Position numbers and translations under genes: made by a program
DNA from: Alphaproteobacteria bacterium UBA6324
GTDB lineage: Bacteria > Pseudomonadota > Alphaproteobacteria > CAAGCB01 > CAG-977
Reading direction: 5' to 3'
DNA: 59,837 nucleotides
Assembly: GCA_002439085.1 (NCBI GenBank)
Contig: DJSW01000017.1
Span: 1-59,837, forward strand
Shown: positions 1 to 7,865 of the stretch, in pieces
Numbering within the stretch: the first letter of the stretch is position 1
Layout: every line of letters begins with the position of its first letter
The notes under the pieces: model-generated
Databases searched by the model: none
Told to the model about the DNA's origin: nothing
Seen by the model: only the letters and a program-made list of their open reading frames with translations

Positions 1-220
1 GGCCGAGTTTAGGCGGAATTGCAGGAAAAAATACCACCTTGCGCGGCTTTTTTTATTGGAAAGAAAGTGCGGAATCGAACCCGAGTAAGAGGGTTCGGTC
101 ACCGTAGGTGACGACGCGCAGACGCGACAGCGTCGAGCGCCCCCTTTAAGGGGTGAGCGACAGCGAACATTCCCTTCACCCGCTTTTTTATTTACAAAAG
201 CAAACCCGAGCAGAGGGCGC

Positions 221-259
221 GCCAAACCAAAACAGACCGAAATGTCTGTTTTGGTTGGC
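221..259. repeat. Long near-perfect hairpin
   Basis: The left arm 221-237 and right arm 244-259 pair over 16 bases with one bulged A and a six-base loop (CGAAAT). The stem is rich in A on one side and T on the other (core AACCAAAACAGAC). There is no T-run after it, so it is not a typical intrinsic terminator. It could be a repeat-element hairpin or a processing signal. Confidence 0.6.
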
Positions 260-397
260 CAGCGCAATGAGCCTTGTTGAGCCGAGCGAAAAGCGACGGC
301 GAAACTTAGGCGGAATTGGAAGCGTCAGTGAACGACGAGACGCGACAGCCCGATACGAGCCCCTCTCGTTTTACGCGCCGGCGGAAATTTTCCGGAC

Positions 398-431
398 AAA
401 AAAACGCCCCCGCCGGTTGACGGGGCGTTTT
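398..431 (-). terminator. Intrinsic terminator of yicC-gmk
   Basis: The arms AAACGCCCC (402-410) and GGGGCGTTT (422-430) form a GC-rich stem. Read on the minus strand, the hairpin lies 16 bases past the gmk stop and is followed by a run of seven T. Confidence 0.85.
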
Positions 432-446
432 CGCGACTCGGCGGAA

Positions 447-1085
447 TCAGGCCGTTTGCGACCGCATCGCGTTGACAAATCCGGCCAATCCGTTTTGCCG
501 TTGACGTTTCAAACGTTCCGCCTGAATGATTGACCGGACGTTTTTGACGCTTTCGTCAAAATCCGTGTTGACGATTACATAATCGTATTCGTTCCAATGG
601 CTCATTTCCGACGCGGCGGTCGCCATTCTCTGGCGGACGACTTCGGCCGAATCCTGCGCGCGGGAAAACAGGCGGCGTTCCAATTCGGCCATGGACGGCG
701 GCAAAACGAAAACGCTGACCAGATCTTCGCGCGCGTTTTCGGCGATTTGCTGTGTTCCCTGCCATTCGATGTCGAACAGGATGTCCTTGCCGTCCTCCAA
801 CGCCTTGCGGACGGGTTCGCGCGGTGTGCCGTAGCAGTTGCCGCAAAATTCAGCGTGTTCCAAAAATTCGTCGCGCTGCACCATGCCGTCGAACGTCGGA
901 CGATCGACAAAGAAATAATCCTTTCCGTTGACTTCGCCGGGGCGAGGGTGACGGGTGGTAACGGAAACGGACAGGGACATATTGTCCTCCGTTTCCAAAA
1001 TGCGGTGGGCGATCGCGGTTTTTCCCGCGCCGGACGGCGAGGAAAGAACCAGCATGAAACCTCTGCGTTTAATGGATTCCGACAT
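447..1085 (-). CDS. gmk: Guanylate kinase
   Basis: Phosphorylates GMP to GDP with ATP in the cytosol, an essential step of purine nucleotide synthesis. The 212-residue protein has the P-loop SPSGAGKT at residues 16-23, where the usual first residue is Gly. The GMP-binding stretch TTRHPRPGEVNGKDY follows at about 50-64. The frame is open further upstream, but ATG at 1085 is preceded by a strong AGGAGG at the right distance and gives the normal family length. It is the second gene of an operon with yicC; its ribosome binding site touches the yicC stop, so translation is probably coupled. A terminator follows at 398-431. Confidence 0.97.
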   Translation of the reverse strand: MSESIKRRGFMLVLSSPSGAGKTAIAHRILETEDNMSLSVSVTTRHPRPGEVNGKDYFFVDRPTFDGMVQRDEFLEHAEFCGNCYGTPREPVRKALEDGKDILFDIEWQGTQQIAENAREDLVSVFVLPPSMAELERRLFSRAQDSAEVVRQRMATAASEMSHWNEYDYVIVNTDFDESVKNVRSIIQAERLKRQRQNGLAGFVNAMRSQTA

Positions 1086-1093
1086 AAAACCTC

Positions 1094-1969
1094 CTATTCG
1101 ATATTTTGCGTTTGTTCGCGCAGCTGGTCGATCGCCGTTTTCAACGCCATACCGACCCGCGTCAAGTCGATGTCGGCCGATTTGGAACACAGCGTGTTGG
1201 CTTCGCGATTAAATTCCTGACATAAAAAGTCCAATTTTTTGCCGATTGCCCCCGTTTCGGTGAATAATTCGCGCGCCGTGCGGACATGGGCGGCCAAACG
1301 GTCCAGCTCTTCGCGCACGTCGGCGCGCATCATGCACGCCGTGACTTCCTGCATGAACCGGTCTTCGGGCAAATCGGCGTCCCCGCGAATCAACGCAAGG
1401 TTTTCCAACAGTTTTTGACGGATCTTTTGTGGTTGGACGGATTCCAAAGCCTTGGCCTCGAACACCAGCCGTTCGATTTGATCCACCTGTTCTTTCAGGC
1501 ACAGGGCGATCTTCGCCCCCTCGGTCAAACGGGCGTTTTTCAAGGATTCAGCCGCCTGTTCCAACGATGTCAGAAACAAACGCGTCAATTCGTCGCGGCG
1601 GGCGGGATCGTCCTGCGTTCCGACATCCGCGACGCCCCGCACGTTCAACAACCCGTCAATGCCGGCGGGACGCAGGGAGGGATGGCGCGCGTGGACGTTT
1701 TCCGCCAAACGGCACAGCTCTTCCAAAAAAGCCTGATTGATTTTCGGGGTCTGCCCCGTCGCGCCGTCGGCCAGCTCCAACGTCGCCGAAACGCTGCCGC
1801 GCGTAAAAAAAGCCCGCAGGCAATCACGAACGGCCGGTTCCATTTCCTCGTACCCTTGGGGAAAACGGCACCGGATTTCCAACCCTTTGCCGTTCACACT
1901 GCGCAACGTCCATGTCCACGCGACGCCGTTGTCGCCGTGAAAAGAGCCGAAGCCCGTCATACTTTCCAT
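1094..1969 (-). CDS. yicC: YicC-family endoribonuclease
   Basis: A 291-residue protein of the YicC family; characterised members are endoribonucleases that act on RNA, including regulatory RNAs in E. coli. The N-terminus MESMTGFG is the family's typical start. The C-terminal block (DFLCQEFNREANTLCSKSAD, then QLREQTQNIE at the end) is nearly the same as in E. coli YicC. It is the first gene of yicC-gmk, an arrangement common in bacteria. The region between its start and the divergent SDR gene is only 71 bases and must hold both promoters; no strong -35/-10 pair is obvious there. Confidence 0.95.
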   Translation of the reverse strand: MESMTGFGSFHGDNGVAWTWTLRSVNGKGLEIRCRFPQGYEEMEPAVRDCLRAFFTRGSVSATLELADGATGQTPKINQAFLEELCRLAENVHARHPSLRPAGIDGLLNVRGVADVGTQDDPARRDELTRLFLTSLEQAAESLKNARLTEGAKIALCLKEQVDQIERLVFEAKALESVQPQKIRQKLLENLALIRGDADLPEDRFMQEVTACMMRADVREELDRLAAHVRTARELFTETGAIGKKLDFLCQEFNREANTLCSKSADIDLTRVGMALKTAIDQLREQTQNIE

Positions 1970-2040
1970 ATCAAAGCCCCTTTATTTACAAACCGGTTTG
2001 CATTACCTTACATAAAACGAAATGAAACGGGAATGCAAAA

Positions 2041-2808
2041 ATGAAAAATCCGCAACATATTTTGATCACGGGCGCGTCCAGCGGCATCGGCGAAGCTTTG
2101 GCCTTGTATTACGCAAAAGAGGGCGCAACGCTGTTTTTGTGCGGACGCAACGCGGAACGGCTGGGCAGCGTCGCCGACGCGTGCCGCGCGAAACAGGCGC
2201 GCGTCTTTGCCGAAAAGCTGGATGTCACCGACGCGGCGGCCATGGAAAACTGGATCAGCCGGTGCGACAAAATCGCGCCGCTGGATCTGGTGTTCGCCAA
2301 CGCGGGCGTGTCGGCGGGACCGGCGGACGGCGGTGAATCGGCCGAAATGACGCGCGCGATTTTCAACGTCAACGTCAACGGCGTTTTGAACACCGTCCTG
2401 CCCGCCGTCGAAAAAATGAAACCGCGCGGCCGCGGTCAAATCGCGCTGACCAGTTCTTTGGCGGGATACAGGGGATTGCCGTCCGCGCCGGCTTATTCCG
2501 GATCGAAAAACGCCGTGCGCGCGTGGGGTGAAGCATTGCGCGGGCATTTAAAAAAAAGCGGCATTGAAATCAATGTCATCTGCCCCGGATTCGTCGTTTC
2601 GCGCATCACGGAAAAAAACAAATTCCCGATGCCGTTTTTAATGCCGGCGTCAAAAGCGGCGAAAATCATCGCGGCCGGATTGCGTAAAAACAAAGGGCGG
2701 ATCACTTTTCCGCCCCTGCTGGCTTTTTCGGTGTGGGCGATCAGCTGTCTGCCCGCGTCCGTTGCCGAATTTGTTTTGACAAAGCTGCCCGAAAAGGGAT
2801 CAAACTAG
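2041..2808 (+). CDS. Short-chain dehydrogenase/reductase (SDR)
   Basis: NAD(P)-dependent oxidoreductase of the classical SDR family; the substrate cannot be told. The 255-residue protein shows the cofactor motif TGASSGIG (10-17), NAG (87-89), the catalytic serine region TSS (137-139) and YSGSK (Tyr152, Lys156). Residues after 190 (KNKFPMPFLMPASKAAKII) and the hydrophobic stretch near the C-terminus (PPLLAFSVWAISCLPASV) suggest a membrane-associated SDR, as in lipid-acting members. It is divergent from yicC. Its stop overlaps the stop of the convergent gene in the palindrome CTAG at 2805-2808. Confidence 0.92.
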   Translation: MKNPQHILITGASSGIGEALALYYAKEGATLFLCGRNAERLGSVADACRAKQARVFAEKLDVTDAAAMENWISRCDKIAPLDLVFANAGVSAGPADGGESAEMTRAIFNVNVNGVLNTVLPAVEKMKPRGRGQIALTSSLAGYRGLPSAPAYSGSKNAVRAWGEALRGHLKKSGIEINVICPGFVVSRITEKNKFPMPFLMPASKAAKIIAAGLRKNKGRITFPPLLAFSVWAISCLPASVAEFVLTKLPEKGSN

Positions 2809-3257
2809 TCGATCAGCCGCCCCCACGGGAAAATGCGGCGCAAATCCTTGTAATCGTCCGGCATTTTGGCAAACGCTTGGTTCATTTCGTCGCCGAAAAC
2901 GTCAAAATCGATCCTGTCGTCGATTTCAAATTCGTCAATGATCGACAACAGCAGGTATTCCGCGAAAACGCGGGCGGCCGCCTGTTTGGACACGAATCCG
3001 AAAATGCGGAATTCGGTCAGCAGATATTGCTTGTAATCCTTTAAATTTTCCAGTGATTTCAATTTGTTGGCCAACAGCGGATCCATATCCTTGCGCACCC
3101 GCAAGGCCGTATCAACCATGGCGTTGACGCGCATTGCGCGTTCTTCGTCCTCGGAAAGTTCCGCGTCGCCCGACCTGTCCATCAGGTCGATCAAAGCGTC
3201 TTCGTACATATCCATAAATTCCTGACGGGCAGGATCGGCAGCTGAATTTGTATTCAT
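2805..3257 (-). CDS. Uncharacterised 150-residue acidic protein
   Basis: I do not recognise a family. The protein is acidic and predicted mostly helical, with no signal peptide or membrane segment; FPWGRLID ends it. The ATG at 3257 is chosen over the TTG two codons upstream because GAGG sits seven bases before it. It is convergent with the SDR gene and shares a four-base double stop with it. Nothing around it indicates a function. Confidence 0.75.
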   Translation of the reverse strand: MNTNSAADPARQEFMDMYEDALIDLMDRSGDAELSEDEERAMRVNAMVDTALRVRKDMDPLLANKLKSLENLKDYKQYLLTEFRIFGFVSKQAAARVFAEYLLLSIIDEFEIDDRIDFDVFGDEMNQAFAKMPDDYKDLRRIFPWGRLID

Positions 3258-3330
3258 TTTCAAACCTCGAATGGCTTATTGAACGCAAGCATAGCACCAT
3301 TGAAAAAAATAAAAAAGCCCTTTGTTCGCA

Positions 3331-3855
3331 TTATCCCGCGGGCTGGCGGCACAGGCGGTTGATCGCCTCCATCGCATTGTTGAACCCTTTCATCGAAAAA
3401 ACGTCGTGCGTTTCGATACCGTCGATGGTCAGACCTTTGACGGTAACGCGGACGGCTTTGTTCATCGCGCGGGCGATTTCGGCGTCCGTTTTCAAATTCT
3501 TCGCCCAAGCGGTGTCTTCGCTGGTGAACAGGTTGGCTTTGACGTTGCCGACGCGGAACAAAACCTCCGACCGCGGCAGATAGGTATATCCCGCGACATA
3601 CGTCAAAACGTCGAACAGCTGTTCGTCGGGACGATGCGAAATGATCAAAAACACGTCGCCGCGGCGTTGGTATTCGCCCGACGATTTCAGCGGCTGGGAC
3701 GCGACATAGCAGACCTTGTCCTTTTTACTGTTGAAAATATAGGCGTTCCAATCGTCGAAAACGCCGATGTGTTCGACTTTTTTTGCGTCCAGCAGGTTTT
3801 GCGCCGCGCAGGGAAAGGAAAACAACATCAAAAAAAACAGAAAAAGCCTTTTCAT
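3331..3855 (-). CDS. Invasion-associated locus B (IalB)-family secreted protein
   Basis: A 174-residue exported protein. Residues 1-18 form a signal peptide (MKRLFLFFLMLFSFPCAA) with a likely cut after AA. The mature part has the family's pattern: FDDWNAY, then KVCYVASQP, RRGDVFLIISHRP, VAGYTY and DTAW, and ends with FSMKGFNNAMEAINRLC. IalB proteins are periplasmic or surface proteins of alphaproteobacteria; the name comes from Bartonella and does not prove a role in invasion. ATG at 3855 has GGAG upstream; the frame also allows a TTG six bases earlier. The gene follows the half-size GT-B gene by 16 bases and may be the last gene of that operon. Confidence 0.8.
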   Translation of the reverse strand: MKRLFLFFLMLFSFPCAAQNLLDAKKVEHIGVFDDWNAYIFNSKKDKVCYVASQPLKSSGEYQRRGDVFLIISHRPDEQLFDVLTYVAGYTYLPRSEVLFRVGNVKANLFTSEDTAWAKNLKTDAEIARAMNKAVRVTVKGLTIDGIETHDVFSMKGFNNAMEAINRLCRQPAG

Positions 3856-3871
3856 GCCCAATTCTCCAAAA

Positions 3872-4528
3872 TCAGTTTTTGTTCAACAGACCGGTCATTT
3901 TTGCCGGATCCGGCTTGGCGCACAGGGACGCGTACAGATCCGTCCAAAAATCGACGGCGTTTTTGCGCCGCGTGTCCGCTTGCATATTCTCGACGATGTT
4001 TTGCGCTTCGGGCGCCAGCAGCGCCGCAGAGGAAAAACGCGGCGGCATTTTTTGGCGCACGTCTTCGTTCGCGCAAACCAGCTTCGCCGCGTCCGCCAGC
4101 ATCAGCGACGCGAAATGCGAAACCCGTTCCGCCGCCGTCAGCGACGCGATGAAACGGACGCGGTTCATTTTCGCCGTGTTGCCCCAGCACAACAACGATG
4201 TCAGGTCGGGGCAATGCACCAAACCGACCTTGTAAGCCTTGAAATAGAAAAACGACGGCAGCGCCGACCGCATCAGTTTGAACAAAGCCGGAAGATACCA
4301 GTCCCCCGCCGTCAGAGGGTGGGAAAAGCCGACTTCCTCGTACGGCAGGCGCGCTTTTTTCAACAATCGCGACGTTTGCCCCGCCTTGTCCACCGTGACC
4401 AGAACGTCAACGCGGCGGCTGTCCCTGATCCACGACACCGTTTCGATGAAAGCGGCCGTTTTATCGTTGAAACCGCTTTCCATAAAAGGATAAAGCACCG
4501 CCGTTCTGCCCGTTTCAATCACGCTCAT
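3872..4528 (-). CDS. Half-size GT-B glycosyltransferase-like protein
   Basis: The 218-residue protein looks like the N-terminal domain of a GT-B (GT4-like) glycosyltransferase. It has a TAVLYPFMESGF start, a short strand-helix pattern, then GLVHCPDLTSLLCW and RFIASLTAAERVSHFASLML followed by ADAAKLVCANEDVRQKM, which resembles the receptor-domain end where such enzymes read A-D-x-V-I-A-x-S-x-x-x-x. The C-terminal nucleotide-sugar domain is missing, and the protein ends at the domain border. ATG at 4528 overlaps the rsmB stop as ATGA and has GGGG ahead of it, so translation is coupled to rsmB. The assignment rests on pattern only. Confidence 0.5.
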   Translation of the reverse strand: MSVIETGRTAVLYPFMESGFNDKTAAFIETVSWIRDSRRVDVLVTVDKAGQTSRLLKKARLPYEEVGFSHPLTAGDWYLPALFKLMRSALPSFFYFKAYKVGLVHCPDLTSLLCWGNTAKMNRVRFIASLTAAERVSHFASLMLADAAKLVCANEDVRQKMPPRFSSAALLAPEAQNIVENMQADTRRKNAVDFWTDLYASLCAKPDPAKMTGLLNKN

Positions 4529-5853
4529 TTCCCCGTCCCCTTTTTCAAACGGGCGGCGAAAAACCCGTCGCACCCGCCGCTTGATTCGTAAAAAAACGGC
4601 AGAATACGCAAATCGCCGCTTTCGGTGATCATTTCGGCGGGGACTTCGCCGGCGGTCAGGGGAACGCGCTCCACCACCCCGCGTTTGACAGCGGCGTCAA
4701 TGATTTCCCGCCCCTCCGACGGCAGAATCGAACACACGCAATATACCAGTTCGCCGCCGTCCGCCAGCATACCGACCGCGGTTTCCAACAGCTCGGCCTG
4801 CACTTTGTTCAGCCGTTCGACATCCTGCGGCGCGCGGTGGCACGCAACATCCGGATGACGGCGCAACGTCCCCGTCGCGGAACACGGCGCGTCCAGCAAA
4901 ACGGCGTCGAATTTCATATTCTGCGGCTTGACCGTTTCCAGCCACCATTTGCGCACGTCGGCGCACACGATTTTCACATCCAGATTCAACCGGCGCATAT
5001 TTTCACGCAGCCGCTTGATCCGGTTGGCGGACACGTCAACGGCGGTCACGTCCGCGCCCATGGCGGCCAGCTGCGCCGTTTTTCCGCCGGGGGCGGCGCA
5101 CAGATCGACGGCCTTTTTGCCCGACAGGTCGTGAAACAAAGCGGCCGGCATCGCGGCGGACAGATCCTGCACCCACCACGCGCCGTCGTCAAACCCGTCC
5201 AGCGTCGGCACGGACGCCTGATCCCGACGGCGCAACGTCCCCGTCGGCATTTCCACGGCGCCCAACCGTCGCGCCCAAACGGCGGCGTTGTCCCTGACGC
5301 TGAAATCCAGCGGTGCCTCGCGCAATCCGGCGGCGGCGATCTTGCGGGCGTTTTCCGCGCCGTATTCCTTTTGCCATTCGCGGTACAACCAAGCGGGAAC
5401 GTTCATTTTCGCGGCGTCCTGCCCGTCGGCGATTTGCTTTCCCTGTTCCGCGACGCGGCGGGACACGGCATTGACCAAAGCGGCGAACCCCGCGTAATCC
5501 CTGTGGCTTTTCACCAAAGCGACACCCGTCGAAACGGCCGCGTGCGCCGGCGTGTCCAAAAACACCAGCTGCGCCGTCGTGATGCGCAAAACGTCCGAAA
5601 CGAAACAGGCCTTGTCTGGCAGGGGCGTTTTCAAAAACCGGCCGACGATGTCGTCGATCTGCCCCAAACGGCGCAGCATGATCGTCGCCAGCAGCCGCAC
5701 GAAATTCCTGTCCCGCGGTTCCAGCGGGCGGCTCCCGTCCTGTTTTTCCATACGGGCGGCGTATTCGTCCTCCAACCCCCGATCGCGGCGCAAAACCGCG
5801 TCGAAAATCTCCACCGCCAGACGGCGCGTCAGCAAATCAGGACTGTTGTTCAT
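4525..5853 (-). CDS. rsmB: 16S rRNA (cytosine-967-C5)-methyltransferase
   Basis: Methylates C967 of 16S rRNA using S-adenosylmethionine. The 442-residue protein has an N-terminal NusB-like domain (about 6-140) and a C-terminal RNA methyltransferase domain. The SAM loop is DLCAAPGGKT (250-259). The motif IV cysteine is in DAPCSATG (Cys324) and the catalytic cysteine in VCS (Cys374). All key residues are present. The gene overlaps the upstream membrane-protein gene by 17 bases and the downstream gene by four, so the three form one operon. Confidence 0.93.
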   Translation of the reverse strand: MNNSPDLLTRRLAVEIFDAVLRRDRGLEDEYAARMEKQDGSRPLEPRDRNFVRLLATIMLRRLGQIDDIVGRFLKTPLPDKACFVSDVLRITTAQLVFLDTPAHAAVSTGVALVKSHRDYAGFAALVNAVSRRVAEQGKQIADGQDAAKMNVPAWLYREWQKEYGAENARKIAAAGLREAPLDFSVRDNAAVWARRLGAVEMPTGTLRRRDQASVPTLDGFDDGAWWVQDLSAAMPAALFHDLSGKKAVDLCAAPGGKTAQLAAMGADVTAVDVSANRIKRLRENMRRLNLDVKIVCADVRKWWLETVKPQNMKFDAVLLDAPCSATGTLRRHPDVACHRAPQDVERLNKVQAELLETAVGMLADGGELVYCVCSILPSEGREIIDAAVKRGVVERVPLTAGEVPAEMITESGDLRILPFFYESSGGCDGFFAARLKKGTGK

Positions 5854-6985
5854 CGGTCGAATCCTTTTGCCCGTCCGGTTTCTTTTGGTATTTTTCCTTC
5901 AGCTGATCAATGACTTGCGCCGTTTGCGCCAACCCGTTTTTGGAATCGCGTTTGACCTGCCGGTACAGCTCGACAAAAGAGGTTTTGGACGCCGGCGTCA
6001 TGATGTTGAAATAAAGCTTCCAATACAGCAGGACGGCCAGAATGACGGCTTGCAGCTGGATGTCGGTGAAAACGACGAACAGGATCAGCGCGAACATGAA
6101 CAGGTGATAGCGGATGATCAGCAGATGCACGTGTTCCGCGGACGCGCCCCTGTCCTGCAAAGCGTCGGCGAACATCAGCGGTTCCGCGCGGCGCAGCAGC
6201 GTGTTTTTCAAAAAACGGTAGCAAACGCAGACCAGCTCGAACAAAACGTACGAAAGCAGCAGGCAGGAAACACTCCACTTGCCGTTCAGCGCGGTCAAAA
6301 CCGCGAATCCCGTCGAGAACATGCAAAAAACGCCGGCGCACGCCCTGTTCATCGGCAAATCGCAATCCAAAACGTAATAAAGCGGCACCGTCAGGAAAAT
6401 CAAAACCAGCAAAACCCCGCCCGTCTGCAACAGCGGAACGGCGAACGGCGCCAGCACCAGCATGGCCAGCGCGGCGAACCCCGTAAAGAACGATTGGATC
6501 GCGACGATCCCCTCCGACCGGCGCAACGAGGTCATGAATTTGAAAACGCCGAACCAGACGAGGGCGGCGGCGGCGCGCACGGCCTGCGGCGGATAGGGCG
6601 TCTTTTTCCACAAACCGTTGTCGGGCAGGAAAAAGACGAACGCGCCCACGGCGGCCAGTTCCAGCAATCCGACCAAAAATCCGGCGGCGCGCCTTTTAAC
6701 GGGCAGACAGCCGGTCAGCGCGCAAAAAACGCACAATCCCCCCAGCTGCGGCATCCGGTTTTCCCACATCCACGCCTTGTCCGGAATGAAAAAGAACAGC
6801 GCCGCCGACGCCGCCAGCAGACAGACCGCCTGAATCGGATACGCCTCGGGCATGGAAAGGTTGAACGTTTCGTTGCGGATGTTGTCGAAATCCCTTGTTT
6901 CACGAACGAAAAAGCAACCGTACAAAACGGCGATATCGACGATCAGGACGCACGCCAGAAAAATGAAATAATGGGATAAAGACAT
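5837..6985 (-). CDS. WecA/MraY-like membrane protein lacking catalytic residues
   Basis: A 382-residue polytopic membrane protein with about ten hydrophobic segments and a charged C-terminal tail. The order of landmarks follows the polyprenyl-phosphate sugar-1-phosphate transferase family: a PQLGG stretch (79-83, compare P-x-x-GG), then TGCLPVKRR (91-99) where the family has its Asp-Asp motif, and FKFMTSLRRSEGI (148-160) where the family reads N-F-M-D-G-I-D-G-I. The catalytic aspartates are absent from both. The late part (FELVCVCYRFLKNTLLRR) resembles the last cytoplasmic segment before the His motif. Start ATG 6985 has GGAG upstream; the frame is open to 7132. First gene of an operon with rsmB. 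The fold is inferred, and loss of activity is likely if it is right. Confidence 0.55.
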   Translation of the reverse strand: MSLSHYFIFLACVLIVDIAVLYGCFFVRETRDFDNIRNETFNLSMPEAYPIQAVCLLAASAALFFFIPDKAWMWENRMPQLGGLCVFCALTGCLPVKRRAAGFLVGLLELAAVGAFVFFLPDNGLWKKTPYPPQAVRAAAALVWFGVFKFMTSLRRSEGIVAIQSFFTGFAALAMLVLAPFAVPLLQTGGVLLVLIFLTVPLYYVLDCDLPMNRACAGVFCMFSTGFAVLTALNGKWSVSCLLLSYVLFELVCVCYRFLKNTLLRRAEPLMFADALQDRGASAEHVHLLIIRYHLFMFALILFVVFTDIQLQAVILAVLLYWKLYFNIMTPASKTSFVELYRQVKRDSKNGLAQTAQVIDQLKEKYQKKPDGQKDSTDEQQS

Positions 6986-7034
6986 CAACAGCTCCGTTTT
7001 TTTCCGATTATCCGCCGAAAATATTAAAAAACAT

Positions 7035-7550
7035 CTATAATTTGCAAAGATAGCACACAATATGACATTTTTCCCGTGTTTTCGCGACATATTCCGTTCT
7101 TTCGCCCGCCGGACGGAATCCGGCCTTTTCAAACAGGGCGCGCGATTTCGCGTTTTCGGCGCGGATGTCCGCCAATAAAAACATCTCGCCCCTTTGGCGG
7201 AAGCGGTTTTTCAACGCCGCGACGGCCGCCGTGCCGATTCCCTTGCCGCGGCAATCCGGCGCAATGTTGATCATGATTTCCACGGCCGTTTCACCGTTCA
7301 ACGCAGACGGACGCGCCCTTTCAAACCGGATAAAACCGGCCGGTTTTCCCCCGTCGAAAACAAACACGGGAGCCAATCCGGCCTCTGCAAAATAGCATTC
7401 CGTGTATTCCATGAAAAACGAATCCCAGCTTTTGGGTTGGGCGACGTACGACGCGGCGACCGTTTCGGGATCGTTGCGCCATGAAAACGCGACGCGGGCG
7501 TCGCTTTCATCGTTTTTGCAGTCGATCAGAGTAAGCATTTCATTTTTCAT
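7035..7550 (-). CDS. GNAT-family N-acetyltransferase
   Basis: A 171-residue acyl-CoA-dependent acetyltransferase of unknown substrate. The core has FVFDGGKPAGFIRF (beta4-beta5), EIMINIAPDCRGKGIGTAAV with the acetyl-CoA pyrophosphate loop RGKGIG (101-106), and ENAKSRALFEKAGF near the end, all typical. The early WRNDP (25-29) resembles sugar-modifying GNATs such as PseH-type enzymes, so an amino-sugar substrate is possible. Of two in-frame ATGs (7550 and 7538) neither has a good ribosome binding site; 7550 keeps the first beta strand intact. The frame is open far upstream over the divergent genes, but this is only a shadow. Confidence 0.85.
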   Translation of the reverse strand: MKNEMLTLIDCKNDESDARVAFSWRNDPETVAASYVAQPKSWDSFFMEYTECYFAEAGLAPVFVFDGGKPAGFIRFERARPSALNGETAVEIMINIAPDCRGKGIGTAAVAALKNRFRQRGEMFLLADIRAENAKSRALFEKAGFRPAGERTEYVAKTREKCHIVCYLCKL

Positions 7551-7601
7551 CCGTTCGTGGTACAAACAGTGTAAAAGATTCGACCGTGTGGATAAAGCGA
7601 T

Positions 7602-7865
7602 ATGTTCAGGGTTTTGTTTTCCGTCCTTTTGCCGTTTTCGATTCCGTTTTTGATTTACGGGATAAAGCGCCGCTTTGTCAAAACAACGGACGCGTATCCC
7701 GTGAAACCGTTGATCGCGGCCGGATTGGGATGCGTTTTCGCGTTCCTGTTTTTCTTCAGCGAACCGGAAAAAGCCCCCGCCGACAGCGTTTACACCCCGC
7801 CGAAATTCGTCAACGGGCAAATCGTCCCCGCGCATATGGATCAAGCCCCCGATGCGTCTGAATGA
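7602..7865 (+). CDS. DUF6111-family small membrane protein
   Basis: An 87-residue protein with two membrane segments (about 3-20 and 37-53) separated by a short basic loop, followed by a conserved tail YTPPKFVNGQIVPAH. This tail and the position directly before a CCA-adding enzyme match the alphaproteobacterial DUF6111 family. Its function is unknown. It overlaps the next gene by 14 bases, so the two are translated from one transcript. A ribosome binding site is weak (GGATAAAG ahead of ATG). Confidence 0.8.
   Translation: MFRVLFSVLLPFSIPFLIYGIKRRFVKTTDAYPVKPLIAAGLGCVFAFLFFFSEPEKAPADSVYTPPKFVNGQIVPAHMDQAPDASE

Larger units (their letters stand above)
1..446. other. Gene-free stretch at left edge with hairpins and short repeated words
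   Basis: No convincing gene lies here. The one longer open frame (153-533, plus) runs antisense into gmk, has no ribosome binding site and looks like nothing known. The stretch holds several inverted repeats (a CCCC-TTTAA-GGGG palindrome near 141-153, a GTCACC/GGTGAC pair near 98-112, the long hairpin at 221-259) and short words that recur within it: TTAGGCGGAATTG at 9-21 and 306-318, AGACGCGACAGC at 120-131 and 338-349, AACCCGAG at 78-85 and 203-210. It may be an interspersed intergenic repeat, but only one region of this kind is visible in the window. Confidence 0.45.

Noticed and set aside
60..130. tRNA-like T-arm words (ggaatcgaacccg) near the left edge
   Set aside because: No acceptor stem, D-arm or anticodon arm can be formed around it.
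153..533. 126-codon open frame at the left edge
   Set aside because: Crosses the gmk terminator and runs antisense into gmk; composed of the repeat-like DNA; no ribosome binding site.
5552..6979. Open frame of 475 codons on the plus strand
   Set aside because: Antisense to rsmB and the WecA-like gene; low-complexity Gln/Arg/Asn translation and no start signal.
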